From assembly GCA_003524845.1 (NCBI GenBank), contig DQGR01000093.1, forward strand, positions 379 through 18,662: DNA of 18,284 nt, read 5' to 3'. A program made the translations under genes and the position numbers. The notes beneath the pieces were generated by a model, which was given only the letters and a program-made list of their open reading frames with translations, was not told the DNA's origin and searched no databases. Source of the DNA: Patescibacteria group bacterium (GTDB lineage Bacteria; Patescibacteriota; Microgenomatia; UBA10105). Positions 1-6,955 of this stretch are shown here, piece after piece (position 1 is the first letter of the stretch; the number at the start of each line of letters is the position of its first letter).

Positions 1-12
1 TACTTTCTACTA

Positions 13-2160
13 ATGAAGAAGTATCTGCCGTATTTGTTTGGAGCGCTTGCTTTTATACTGCCGCTCGGGCTTTACCTTAAAACTTTATCCCCAACTTATA
101 TCCCTGTTGACAGTGCCGAATTTACTCTTTGCATGCATTATTGGGGTATGTGTCATCCGCCGGGGTTTGGGTTTTATGTGTTTTTGGGCAAAGTATTTAC
201 GACAGTTTTTCCCTGGGGACAGTTGATATATAAAGCAAATTTACTTTCGGCATTGTACGCTTCAGGCACCGTACTGGTTTTGTTTTTAACGCTTGTTAAG
301 GTGCAGGTTAAGTATCCGGTCGCGCTTTTAATTTCCTTGATGCTTGCTGTTTCTGCGGCCTTTTGGGAATATTCGATTTCGGCGGATGTCTTTAGTTTTG
401 CAACATTTCTGGTTGCACTTTCTTTTCTGTTTGTTTTCACTAAAAAACCATTTTGGGCGTTTTTGGCTTTAGGGTTTTCTGCTTCCCATTTTTATATTAC
501 GGTGATGCTGGCACCGCTTTTCGCGTGGTATTTTTCCTCACTTATTATAGCCTCAGAAGAGAGGCAAAATAGCCGAACAAATCTGATAAATCAGGTTTGG
601 AATTTCAGATGGTCGGGTTTTAGGTTCGGTGACTTGGTTGTCTGGGCAATTTTTTTCGCACTGGGGTTTGTCGGCCAGGTGATGATGTTTGTGAGGATGC
701 AGCAGGATCCGGTTATCAACTGGGGACATGCAAAGGGAATTGCCGGCTATTTGTATTATGTAAGGCGCCAGGAATTCGGGTCGATTTTCCTTATTAAAAA
801 CCCTGTTTTGACGTTTTCCTTAATTAAATATTTCAAACATATTTATGTTTATCTTCAAGGCATTGTTATCGGGTTCGGTGTAGTTCTGCCGATTTTGGTC
901 CCTCTGGGTTTAGTAAAGGAAGGGCTTTGGAAGGACAAGAGGGTCATTCTTTTGGTTTCAAGCTGGCTTATGATTGTTCTGGTTCAGTTGTTTTTGCTTT
1001 CGACAATAGACCCTCTGGGTGCAGGCAACCCGTTTCAAATCAATAAATTTTATCTGGTTTCATATATACCGGTATTGATACTTGTCGGGATGGCGACGCA
1101 GAAGTTTGTCGACTGGTTTTTTGACGGGGAGACGATGTATGTAAATTTATTGCTCTCGGCGATAGTTGCAGTGTATCTTCTTTCCAGCTTTAAATCGCAC
1201 AATCTTTCAGGGAACTATTTTTCTAAAAATATGGTTCTTGATGCTATGGAACAGCTGCCTTCCGGTAGCATTGGCATTACGGTTTCCCACGTGTTTTATT
1301 TCGGCGGGTTATACGAGCAGAAAATTGACGGAAAATTTGATGGTGTGACGCTTCTATATTTTCCGAATGAATATAACCGCGACAACGAAGGTTATCATCC
1401 GGAGCTTTTTTCGGGCAAGGTCGACGAAGATTTTGTTGCCAAAGTGCGGGGAACAAACGAAATTGGAAACGCCGAGAATTACATATTATCTGTCATAGCC
1501 AGAAATCCCGGGCGGGATATTTATATCTTACAAGGTTCATTTGAAGAAGGGTTTTTTAGGTATTTGGGCCAGTACAAAGTTCCCTATGGTTTATGGTGGA
1601 GGGTGGTTAGAAATCCCCAGGAAAAACCGGATCTGGATAAGATTGTGGGGCTTTTGGAGGGTCTTCGCAACGGGACTGTCCTTTACAATGATTTCCACTT
1701 TAAGCAGCAGCAAATGGACACGATGCTTTACGCCGTTTCTTATAATTCAACCGGAGTTTTGGCGGCCAAGTACGGGCAGTGGGATAAAGCAATTGGGCTT
1801 CTTGAAAAAAGCGATAAGATTAAGCCGGGAAACAGTAGCGTTAAGGCCGAAATTGACTTGGTTTCTAAGGTGAGGGACCTTTGGGGACAGGAAGAGCAGC
1901 TTTTGGGGCAAAAGGATGCCGAGCGCCTTTCCGATTTAGGAAACGGACTTTTTAATCTTGGTAATTTTGAGGGCTGCGCAAGGGTTTTTAGAGATGTTTT
2001 AAAGATCGAGCAAAAAGCAATCGGTTACAATAACTACGCTTCCTGCTTGGCATCCTTGGGGAATCTTTCCGAAGCGCGGGAAAATTACCAAAAGGCGCTT
2101 ACAATAGACCCGAATTTGGATTTGGCAAAGCAAGGGTTGGAGCATTTAGACTCTAGATGA
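13..2160 (+). CDS. DUF2723-like membrane glycosyltransferase with C-terminal TPRs
   Basis: Encodes 715 aa. The N-terminus has a signal-anchor-like helix (residues 5-22), then the acidic VDSAEF motif (32-37) and HPPG (48-51), followed by many hydrophobic segments to about residue 400. This is the arrangement of DUF2723 proteins, which resemble GT-C protein O-mannosyltransferases; the acidic residues after the first helix are the expected catalytic site. Residues about 575-712 form TPR-like helical pairs (NLGNFEGCARVF, SLGNLSEARENY). The likely role, inferred, is transfer of a sugar from a lipid carrier on the outer face of the membrane. The ATG at 13 is chosen as start; the frame stays open to the left edge, so an upstream start cannot be excluded. 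No Shine-Dalgarno is visible. The last codons (LDSR and TGA stop) lie inside a 7-nt repeat tract, so the repeat seems to have supplied the C-terminus. Confidence 0.78.
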   Translation: MKKYLPYLFGALAFILPLGLYLKTLSPTYIPVDSAEFTLCMHYWGMCHPPGFGFYVFLGKVFTTVFPWGQLIYKANLLSALYASGTVLVLFLTLVKVQVKYPVALLISLMLAVSAAFWEYSISADVFSFATFLVALSFLFVFTKKPFWAFLALGFSASHFYITVMLAPLFAWYFSSLIIASEERQNSRTNLINQVWNFRWSGFRFGDLVVWAIFFALGFVGQVMMFVRMQQDPVINWGHAKGIAGYLYYVRRQEFGSIFLIKNPVLTFSLIKYFKHIYVYLQGIVIGFGVVLPILVPLGLVKEGLWKDKRVILLVSSWLMIVLVQLFLLSTIDPLGAGNPFQINKFYLVSYIPVLILVGMATQKFVDWFFDGETMYVNLLLSAIVAVYLLSSFKSHNLSGNYFSKNMVLDAMEQLPSGSIGITVSHVFYFGGLYEQKIDGKFDGVTLLYFPNEYNRDNEGYHPELFSGKVDEDFVAKVRGTNEIGNAENYILSVIARNPGRDIYILQGSFEEGFFRYLGQYKVPYGLWWRVVRNPQEKPDLDKIVGLLEGLRNGTVLYNDFHFKQQQMDTMLYAVSYNSTGVLAAKYGQWDKAIGLLEKSDKIKPGNSSVKAEIDLVSKVRDLWGQEEQLLGQKDAERLSDLGNGLFNLGNFEGCARVFRDVLKIEQKAIGYNNYASCLASLGNLSEARENYQKALTIDPNLDLAKQGLEHLDSR

Positions 2161-2186
2161 TAGATTTTAGATTATAGATTGTTGAT
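2147..2186 (+). repeat. Heptad repeat tract, left arm around the four-helix-bundle gene
   Basis: Pentamers TAGAC/TAGAT begin at 2147, 2154, 2161, 2168 and 2175, with TTGAT at 2182: exact 7-nt spacing, two variable bases between units. The tract covers the end of the upstream gene, its stop codon and the start of the next gene. It is the inverted partner of the tract at 2551-2583. Confidence 0.9.
2173..2178 (+). promoter_or_regulatory. Possible -10 box inside heptad tract
   Basis: TATAGA ends six bases before the ATG at 2185, so transcription would begin at or next to the start codon. No good -35 is seen 16-18 bp upstream. The spacing matches that of the TATAAT before obg. Confidence 0.3.
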
Positions 2187-2541
2187 GGCGAATAATTTTG
2201 AAGATTTAATAGTTTGGCAAAAATCCCACGAGTTGGTTCTTGGTATTTACAAAGCTTCAAAAGACTTTCCTTCTTACGAGAAATACAGGTTAGCTGACCA
2301 AATTTGCAGGTCAGCATCCTCTGTTGCCGCAAACATTGTTGAGGGTAACAGCAGGAAGCATCCAAAGGAGTTTTTACAATTTATAAACACGGCATATGCA
2401 TCTTTGGAAGAAACGAAATATCATTTACTTTTGGCGCGGGATTTAGGTTATCTTAAACCTAAAGATTATGAAGGACTTATTGATAAAGCGACAGAAATAA
2501 ACAAGATGTTAAACTCTCTTAGAAAATATTTAACTAGATAG
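2185..2541 (+). CDS. Four-helix-bundle protein, 23S rRNA intervening-sequence (S23/IVP) family
   Basis: Encodes 118 aa from the ATG at 2185. Two in-frame TTG codons just upstream (2179, 2182) lie in repeat sequence and are less likely starts. The family signature is clear: FEDLIVWQKSHEL near the N-terminus, FPSYEKYRLADQICR at about 28-42, then SVAANIVEGNSR and a helical remainder; length is normal. Members were first found encoded in intervening sequences of 23S rRNA, and the Avd protein of diversity-generating retroelements has the same fold. They are small, basic, probably nucleic-acid-binding oligomers of unsettled function. Here the gene is not in rRNA but sits between two inverted 7-nt-period repeat arms (2147-2186 and 2551-2583), which recalls the stem that flanks 23S intervening sequences. 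No Shine-Dalgarno is seen. Confidence 0.9.
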   Translation: MANNFEDLIVWQKSHELVLGIYKASKDFPSYEKYRLADQICRSASSVAANIVEGNSRKHPKEFLQFINTAYASLEETKYHLLLARDLGYLKPKDYEGLIDKATEINKMLNSLRKYLTR

Positions 2542-2550
2542 TTTTTTCAA

Positions 2551-2583
2551 ATCTATTATCTATAGTCTATAATCTATAATCTA
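2551..2583 (+). repeat. Heptad repeat tract, right arm around the four-helix-bundle gene
   Basis: ATCTA/GTCTA pentamers begin at 2551, 2558, 2565, 2572 and 2579, exactly 7 nt apart. They are the reverse complement of the TAGAT units at 2147-2179, so five pentamer pairs can form with two unpaired bases between them. The tract ends three bases before the obg ATG. Confidence 0.9.
2575..2580 (+). promoter_or_regulatory. Possible -10 box (TATAAT) for obg inside the heptad tract
   Basis: A consensus TATAAT ends six bases before the obg ATG (2587), and a second TATAAT lies one heptad upstream (2568-2573). This placement fits a leaderless obg transcript. A convincing -35 is missing, so it may be only a by-product of the repeat sequence. 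Confidence 0.4.
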
Positions 2584-2586
2584 CCA

Positions 2587-3714
2587 ATGATTGACTATGC
2601 AAAAATAACTGTCAAAGCCGGCGATGGGGGAAGCGGGTCCGGTTCTTTTGAGCATATTAAAGGCAAAAGAAGGGGCAAGGCAGACGGGGGGAATGGTGGT
2701 TTAGGTGGAAGCGTTTATCTTGAGGCTACAAACGATTTAAACACGCTGGAGCCGTTTAGGTTTGTTAAGGAGTATACGGCCGAGAATGGAGGGAATGGCC
2801 TTTCCAAGAAGCGTAAGGGGGCTGACGGCCGCGATCTTACGGTGCGTGTGCCTGTTGGAACGGTAGTCAAGATTTTAGATGCTAGATCTAAGATTATAGA
2901 CAACAACAATACAACTGAGATACAGAATCTAGAATCTAAAGTCTATGATCTTGTTTATGACGGCGATAAGATCCTGGTTGCGCGCGGTGGACAAGGCGGC
3001 CGGGGAAACTGTCATATGAAAGATGAATATGGAAGACGGCCGTTTAAAGGAGAATTAGGGGAAAAAGGAGAGTTTTGTGAGCTGGTGCTTGAGCTAAAGC
3101 TGATTGCCCAGGTCGGGCTTATTGGTTTGCCGAACGCGGGGAAGTCTACACTTCTGGCTAAGCTTACCTCCGCAAAGCCTAAAATTGCCGATTATCCGTT
3201 TACGACTTTGGAGCCGAATTTGGGAGTGATGGGGGTGGGTTTTGTTGCCCGAGGCCACTCTTTCAGTCGCGATCAACGGTCGGTTGTAAGTCTCCATGAT
3301 GCTCCAGTGAGTCAAAACTCGGAGAGCGCTCCTTCAAGAGCAGCCTCACGCAACAGTATTGTCGTCGCCGATATTCCGGGTTTAATTGAGGGTGCCAGCC
3401 AGGGTAAGGGTCTTGGGGATTTGTTTTTAAGACACATTGAAAGGACGCGGGTTTTGGTGCATTTGGTGGATGCGACAGCTTCTGATCCTCATGGCAACTA
3501 TCAGACAGTGAGGCAAGAACTCAATGCTTACTCTAAGGAACTTACCAAGAAACGGGAGATTATTGCTGTTAATAAAATTGATCTGGTTAGTGTCCAGGTT
3601 ATCGATAAGATAAAAAGCGCGTTTTCCGCCGGGAGGAAGAAAGTTTATTTGATATCGGCTGAGACGAGTGAAGGTATAGGTGAGCTTGTCAAGGCAATTT
3701 CTAAAAAACTCTAA
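2587..3714 (+). CDS. obg: Obg GTPase without OCT domain, carrying two in-frame insertions
   Basis: Encodes 375 aa. Obg is an essential GTPase of ribosome assembly and stress control. The glycine-rich Obg fold fills the N-terminal third (KAGDGGSGSGSF, DGGNGGLGGSVY, GGQGGRGN). The G domain has G1 GLPNAGKS (180-187), G2 in YPFTTLEPN, G3 DIPG (262-265), G4 NKID (329-332) and G5 SAE (357-359). All nucleotide-binding motifs are intact, so it should be active. The protein stops after the G domain; the C-terminal OCT domain of many bacteria is absent. Two stretches do not match the family: about 28 codons at 2869-2952 in the N-domain and 37 codons at 3244-3354 between G2 and G3. Both are hairpin-like repeats read in frame. 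Without them the protein is near a normal OCT-less Obg length. The ATG at 2587 gives the canonical start (IDYAKITVKAGDGG); no Shine-Dalgarno. Confidence 0.97.
   Translation: MIDYAKITVKAGDGGSGSGSFEHIKGKRRGKADGGNGGLGGSVYLEATNDLNTLEPFRFVKEYTAENGGNGLSKKRKGADGRDLTVRVPVGTVVKILDARSKIIDNNNTTEIQNLESKVYDLVYDGDKILVARGGQGGRGNCHMKDEYGRRPFKGELGEKGEFCELVLELKLIAQVGLIGLPNAGKSTLLAKLTSAKPKIADYPFTTLEPNLGVMGVGFVARGHSFSRDQRSVVSLHDAPVSQNSESAPSRAASRNSIVVADIPGLIEGASQGKGLGDLFLRHIERTRVLVHLVDATASDPHGNYQTVRQELNAYSKELTKKREIIAVNKIDLVSVQVIDKIKSAFSAGRKKVYLISAETSEGIGELVKAISKKL
2869..2952 (+). repeat. In-frame heptad hairpin inside the Obg N-domain
   Basis: Left-arm pentamers are AAGAT 2869, TAGAT 2876, TAGAT 2883, AAGAT 2890 and TAGAC 2897. 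Right-arm pentamers are ATCTA 2927, ATCTA 2934, GTCTA 2941 and ATCTT 2948. Four pairs match around a roughly 30-nt loop, with 2-nt unpaired steps. The element is 84 nt, or 28 codons. It encodes a segment rich in D, N, K and L in place of a short loop in ordinary Obg, and uses the same TAGAT pentamer as the arms around the upstream gene. Confidence 0.85.
3244..3354 (+). repeat. 111-nt in-frame insertion with 5+2 terminal inverted repeats in the Obg G domain
   Basis: The ends pair as GTTGC/GCAAC, GAGGC/GCCTC and CTCTT/AAGAG, each step separated by two non-complementary bases; pairing continues irregularly (about 24 of the first 35 positions). Length is exactly 37 codons. It encodes a Ser/Arg-rich segment between the G2 region (NLGVM) and the strand leading to G3 (VVADIPG), where family members have only a few residues. 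Confidence 0.75.
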
Positions 3715-3723
3715 AACTAAGAT

Positions 3724-3793
3724 AAGGTCAGGCCTTAAACTAGTGGCTAGCGACTAGTTGCTAGTGGCTAGGAAAACTTAAAGGCTTGACTTA
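3724..3793. repeat. Intergenic inverted 13-mer repeats enclosing a CTAG heptad tract
   Basis: AAGGTCAGGCCTT (3724-3736) and a degenerate inverted partner (about 3780-3793) enclose CTAG units at 3740, 3747, 3754, 3761 and 3768, an exact 7-nt period. It lies between the converging obg and polymerase genes, so it could act as a two-way transcription stop. There is no U-tract, so it is not called a terminator. Confidence 0.7.
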
Positions 3794-3804
3794 CCACGTA
3801 GTTA

Positions 3805-3830
3805 TCTTTCATCTATTGTCTAAAATCTAA
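3805..3830. repeat. Heptad tract next to the polymerase stop codon
   Basis: TCTT at 3805 and TCTA at 3812, 3819 and 3826 keep a 7-nt period. The tract ends four bases before the minus-strand TAA (3834-3836). It belongs to the same ATCTA family as 2551-2583; no opposite arm is seen nearby. Confidence 0.7.
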
Positions 3831-3833
3831 ATT

Positions 3834-6158
3834 TTAGAAGCTTGGCCTTTGGGTTGGTGAGGCGCTTGGTGATGGGGAAGCCGATGGGCTTGGTGAGGCG
3901 GATGGTGATGGGCTTGCCGTTGGTTGACCCTGCTGTTGCTGCTTTGCTTGCTGGTCTTGAAGATCCCTTAACTGTTTGTTGAAATCGTCCAGTTTCTTGT
4001 TTATGTCTTCGAGTGCCGGGTCGTCTGCAGGCAGGAACTGCTTGGCCAGGGAAAGTTCATTGACTATTGCAGGGACACTGCCTTTTTTGTCTATCAATAC
4101 GTTTGCCAGATTGTAGTGGGCCGGGCCGTAGTCACCTTTAGTGATGACGGCATCTTCAAACTTTCTTTGGGCAAGATCGGTATTTCCAAGCCTTTGGTAA
4201 AGGACACCCAGCCTGTTGTGCAAAATGGGGTTTTGCGGGTCGAGTGATACGGCTTGAGCTAAGGTATTTGTGGCATGGACATCGGCGCCCTGGACGGCAC
4301 CGATTAGGGCTTGGTAGACGGCAGCCAGAGTTTCCCAGTTGGCAACGTTAGCGGCTGAGATACCCGGAAGTTTTAAGGGAAGGATTTGGTAGCCGGAGGC
4401 GGCTTTACCCTGGTCGATTGCGACCTGGGCCAGTTGTCCTAGTAGCTGTTTTTGGTTGTCGTTTAAATCTTTCTGCTGGCTCAGGTTGATTGCCGCATTA
4501 AGGGTTGTCTGGGACAGGGCGCGGTGGTAAGTGTCGATTCTGGGGTTTGCCCCGATTGCGCTTTGCTGGAACTGGACGGTACGGTTTCCATTATTGGATT
4601 GGGCTGCCAAGAGTGATTGACGGTAATTGTACTCGCCGCGGTAGGCGCTGACCTGGTAGGCCAGGCTTAAAAAAGAAAGGATAACAACAATGATTCCGAA
4701 AAGTGCCGGGAGGATTTGCGACTTGGCGCCTTTTGCGCCTGTTTCCGTTTTTAAAAGCGACTCGCCGGCTCCGGGTGCTGCAATCGGGAACCAGGAAAAC
4801 CTGTTCTTTAAAGCTGCCAGTTCCAGTGTTACTTCAAATACGTAGTCTTCACTGGTTGCTTTGGCAAGCGCACCTAACATTGCCAGGACCAGGAAAAATG
4901 ATGCGAATGTGGCAAACGAAGAGACTGTGAAGAAGCTGGCAATGACATACCCAAGAATGGCAGCTGCAACCGGCAGGTAGACCAAAGTGTGCTGGCTTTT
5001 GAAGATAAGAGACCAGATAAATCTTAGGATAACGACCAGGAGCAGGATGTAGGCAAGGACCCCGAATACTCCGGTTGTGGCGATTATATCGGTGAAGTCG
5101 GAAGATGACTTGTCGAAACGGACTGCCCAATTTGGGGTACCGTTTATCGCGCGGGGTTTAAGCTGGGTGTAAACAAATTGGTAGGTGCCGGGGCCTGTCC
5201 CGAAAAGCGGTTTTTTGCCGATTGCCTGGGCGGCGATGTCCCAGGCGGCTGAAGCCGGGACGAGCTGTTCTTTGGGCGTGTCAATTTGCTGTTGTTCGGT
5301 GACCCCCTGGTCTTTATTTAATATCCATTGGTACAGCGTCCCCTGGGCAACTTGGGGTACGAAGCGGATAACTAAAAAGAGGATCACAAATACCGCCAGG
5401 ATGGCGGCGTGGCCTTGCTGGGTTTTGGTCAGCTTGACCCGCAGTGTGCCGACGGTTAGGAAAACTAGGGCGACTGCAAGGCCGATGTAGGCGGGGAGAT
5501 CGTTTATTAATATAAAGGAGAAGGCAAGGATTAAGGTTGAAACAGTTGCAATAACCCGTATAATTTGGTCTTTTTCATAGATAGCCCAAGAAGCGGCAAT
5601 TGGGATTACCAGTGCTTCCAAAAGCGCCAGTCGGTTGATAATGCCAAGCGGGTTAAAGGAGCGGATGTGGGCAAAATCGAATGGCAGGAAGGCCCCAAAG
5701 TAGGAGGTGATGGCGATTAAGGCTCCTATTACTGTTGCGCCGACCAGAGTCCACAGGACGGTATTAACCTGCCTCTTTGTTTTTAGAGTTGAGACTGTCA
5801 CGAAGTAAAACGCGGCAATTACAAATAGTGGTATAAAGCTTGGCCAGATTCTGCCCTGGCCCCCATAAAACGAAATAAATTGGTCAATAGAGGAGTAGGC
5901 GGCTATAAAGAAAACTGCAAGAAGTACAAGTATCGGGATGTCCAGGGGGGTTCTTGTAAAAACGACCCTTCTTTCAAAGACCATCTTAACCGACCAAATG
6001 ATAAAGGAGGCAATTGTAATTACAAGAAGGGCGGTATATTTGTTGAATTCAAAAAATTCAGAGGTTGTCGGCAGGAAAAAGAGAGGTGTAAGAAAAGCTG
6101 CTCCTACAACCAGCGAAAAGATTATGGACTGCGAAAGCTTTAAGAAATTTTCTTTCAT
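3834..6158 (-). CDS. O-antigen ligase/Wzy-like polymerase with TPR domain and Ser/Pro tail
   Basis: Encodes 774 aa from the ATG at 6158; a TTG 11 codons further upstream also fits the frame but lies within the predicted promoter. About ten or eleven membrane helices fill residues 8-430, and a last one lies near 481-501. The periplasmic motifs SFYGGQGR (about 96-103) and LFGTGPGTY (318-326), the latter followed by a helix starting ATTGVFGVLAY, are those of the O-antigen ligase/polymerase (PF04932-like) superfamily, which joins lipid-linked glycans on the outer membrane face. The soluble end has TPR-like repeats (about 609-709), a charged coiled stretch, a run of glutamines, and a tail of Pro-Ser-Ala repeats that looks like a flexible linker. 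Substrate is unknown; a surface polysaccharide or glycoprotein is inferred. The TAA stop abuts a heptad repeat tract. Confidence 0.82.
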   Translation of the reverse strand: MKENFLKLSQSIIFSLVVGAAFLTPLFFLPTTSEFFEFNKYTALLVITIASFIIWSVKMVFERRVVFTRTPLDIPILVLLAVFFIAAYSSIDQFISFYGGQGRIWPSFIPLFVIAAFYFVTVSTLKTKRQVNTVLWTLVGATVIGALIAITSYFGAFLPFDFAHIRSFNPLGIINRLALLEALVIPIAASWAIYEKDQIIRVIATVSTLILAFSFILINDLPAYIGLAVALVFLTVGTLRVKLTKTQQGHAAILAVFVILFLVIRFVPQVAQGTLYQWILNKDQGVTEQQQIDTPKEQLVPASAAWDIAAQAIGKKPLFGTGPGTYQFVYTQLKPRAINGTPNWAVRFDKSSSDFTDIIATTGVFGVLAYILLLVVILRFIWSLIFKSQHTLVYLPVAAAILGYVIASFFTVSSFATFASFFLVLAMLGALAKATSEDYVFEVTLELAALKNRFSWFPIAAPGAGESLLKTETGAKGAKSQILPALFGIIVVILSFLSLAYQVSAYRGEYNYRQSLLAAQSNNGNRTVQFQQSAIGANPRIDTYHRALSQTTLNAAINLSQQKDLNDNQKQLLGQLAQVAIDQGKAASGYQILPLKLPGISAANVANWETLAAVYQALIGAVQGADVHATNTLAQAVSLDPQNPILHNRLGVLYQRLGNTDLAQRKFEDAVITKGDYGPAHYNLANVLIDKKGSVPAIVNELSLAKQFLPADDPALEDINKKLDDFNKQLRDLQDQQAKQQQQGQPTASPSPSASPSPSASPSPSASPTQRPSF

Positions 6159-6174
6159 TTTTAAACTATATAAC

Positions 6175-6204
6175 CATATAAGATTAAGCAACTTTTTTTG
6201 TCAA
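6175..6204 (-). promoter_or_regulatory. Sigma-70-type promoter for the polymerase gene
   Basis: On the minus strand a perfect TTGACA (6199-6204) is followed after 18 bp by TATATG (6175-6180). The predicted start of transcription is about ten bases before the ATG at 6158, which gives a very short leader and no room for a normal ribosome binding site. Confidence 0.55.
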
Positions 6205-6214
6205 GCACCAATTT

Positions 6215-6251
6215 CTAACTTAGCCATTTTAGCCTCCAAGGCCTGCCCTTG
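6215..6251. repeat. Direct repeat copy 1 (37 nt), on the 3' side of the transposase gene
   Basis: Nearly the same as the copies at 6956-6995 and 7856-7895: it differs from them only in a five-base stretch near its left end. It contains the 13-mer AAGGCCTGCCCTT at 6238-6250. Confidence 0.85.
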
Positions 6252-6299
6252 TAACGAATAAGGGGAAATGTTATAGGGTTGGGCGGATCTGGTTTTGGT

Positions 6300-6902
6300 T
6301 TAACTTTCGTGGGGGAAGATTAGGTTTTGGATGTTGTCGAAAAATTCGTCTTGTTGTTTGACGAAATCTTTATATGAGTACCTGGCATCTTCCAACTTTC
6401 CGTTTTTGGTCTTAAACATTTCCAGAATGAATTTGGTGTCCGCCAGATCGTTTTCGGTTTCCCCAATATACGCCGGGTAACTGCTCCATTTATAAGAGGG
6501 TATTTTGGCGACAAGTTTTTTTGGGTTTAGATGAATATAGCGGGAAAGGTGCATGAGATATTCGTCTTTTCCTACCATCTTGGTTTTAAAGCGCCCCTGG
6601 AATGGATGGCCGATTAGGTCGTATTTCTTATTGAAATACATTGTGTAGGCAGTGTGGAGGCGTTGAACAAAAGCACTCGCCGGCTGGGGGCCGTTTTGTC
6701 TTATCAAAAGGTGGATATGGTTTGGCATAAGGCAGTAGGCGAGTATGGATACATTATGTTTGTCTTTGTATTCGCGCATCCTGTCGAGATACCTTTTATA
6801 ATCCCTTTCGTCCAAAAAAAGGTTTTGCTTTCTTATGCCTCGGTTGAAAATGTGGTAGAAACCACCCTGAATGAAGTTTGATTGTGGAAGGCTAGAGCTC
6901 AT
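6300..6902 (-). CDS. REP-associated tyrosine transposase (RAYT, IS200/Y1 family)
   Basis: Encodes 200 aa from the ATG at 6902; a TTG-initiated version 12 codons longer would run through a repeat tract and is disfavoured. The Y1 HUH nuclease signature is complete: FYHIFNRG (15-22), MPNHIHLLI (59-67) with metal-binding His62 and His64, GHPFQGRFK (98-106), and YIHLNP with the likely nucleophile Tyr122. It is full length for the RAYT subgroup, whose members cut and rejoin single-stranded DNA at REP hairpins and are usually single-copy domesticated genes. Direct repeats with a near-palindromic 13-mer flank it on both sides (6215-6251 and 6956-6995), which fits a RAYT with its REP elements. That these repeats are its substrates is inference. 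Confidence 0.93.
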   Translation of the reverse strand: MSSSLPQSNFIQGGFYHIFNRGIRKQNLFLDERDYKRYLDRMREYKDKHNVSILAYCLMPNHIHLLIRQNGPQPASAFVQRLHTAYTMYFNKKYDLIGHPFQGRFKTKMVGKDEYLMHLSRYIHLNPKKLVAKIPSYKWSSYPAYIGETENDLADTKFILEMFKTKNGKLEDARYSYKDFVKQQDEFFDNIQNLIFPHES

Positions 6903-6938
6903 GGCTGTTAACAGTTGACAGGTAAAGTTAACAGTCAA
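6903..6938. repeat. Short ACAG/GTTAACAG repeat upstream of the transposase
   Basis: CTGTTAACAG, ACAGTTG and ACAGGTA follow one another with a 7-nt step (ACAG at 6911 and 6918), then GTTAACAG occurs again near 6927-6934. This is the same vocabulary as the ACAGTTG tract inside the giant gene. Confidence 0.5.
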
Positions 6939-6955
6939 AAGATCGTTAAGTCAAG

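Noticed and set aside
13..2160. Recoded TGA (glycine) as in some CPR lineages
   Set aside because: TGA at 2158-2160 closes the gene at a natural TPR end and no gene here needs TGA read-through.
2179..2184. TTG start codons for the four-helix-bundle protein
   Set aside because: They lie in the repeat tract; the ATG at 2185 gives the family N-terminus directly.
3244..3354. Intein or group I/II intron in obg
   Set aside because: Far too short for an intein or catalytic intron, and no splice motifs are seen.
6159..6191. TTG start for the polymerase
   Set aside because: It would overlap the -10 element at 6175-6180 and extend upstream of the predicted transcription start; ATG at 6158 fits.
6903..6938. 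TTG start for the transposase
   Set aside because: The extra 12 residues come from repeat sequence and are not part of the Y1 domain; ATG at 6902 is preferred.
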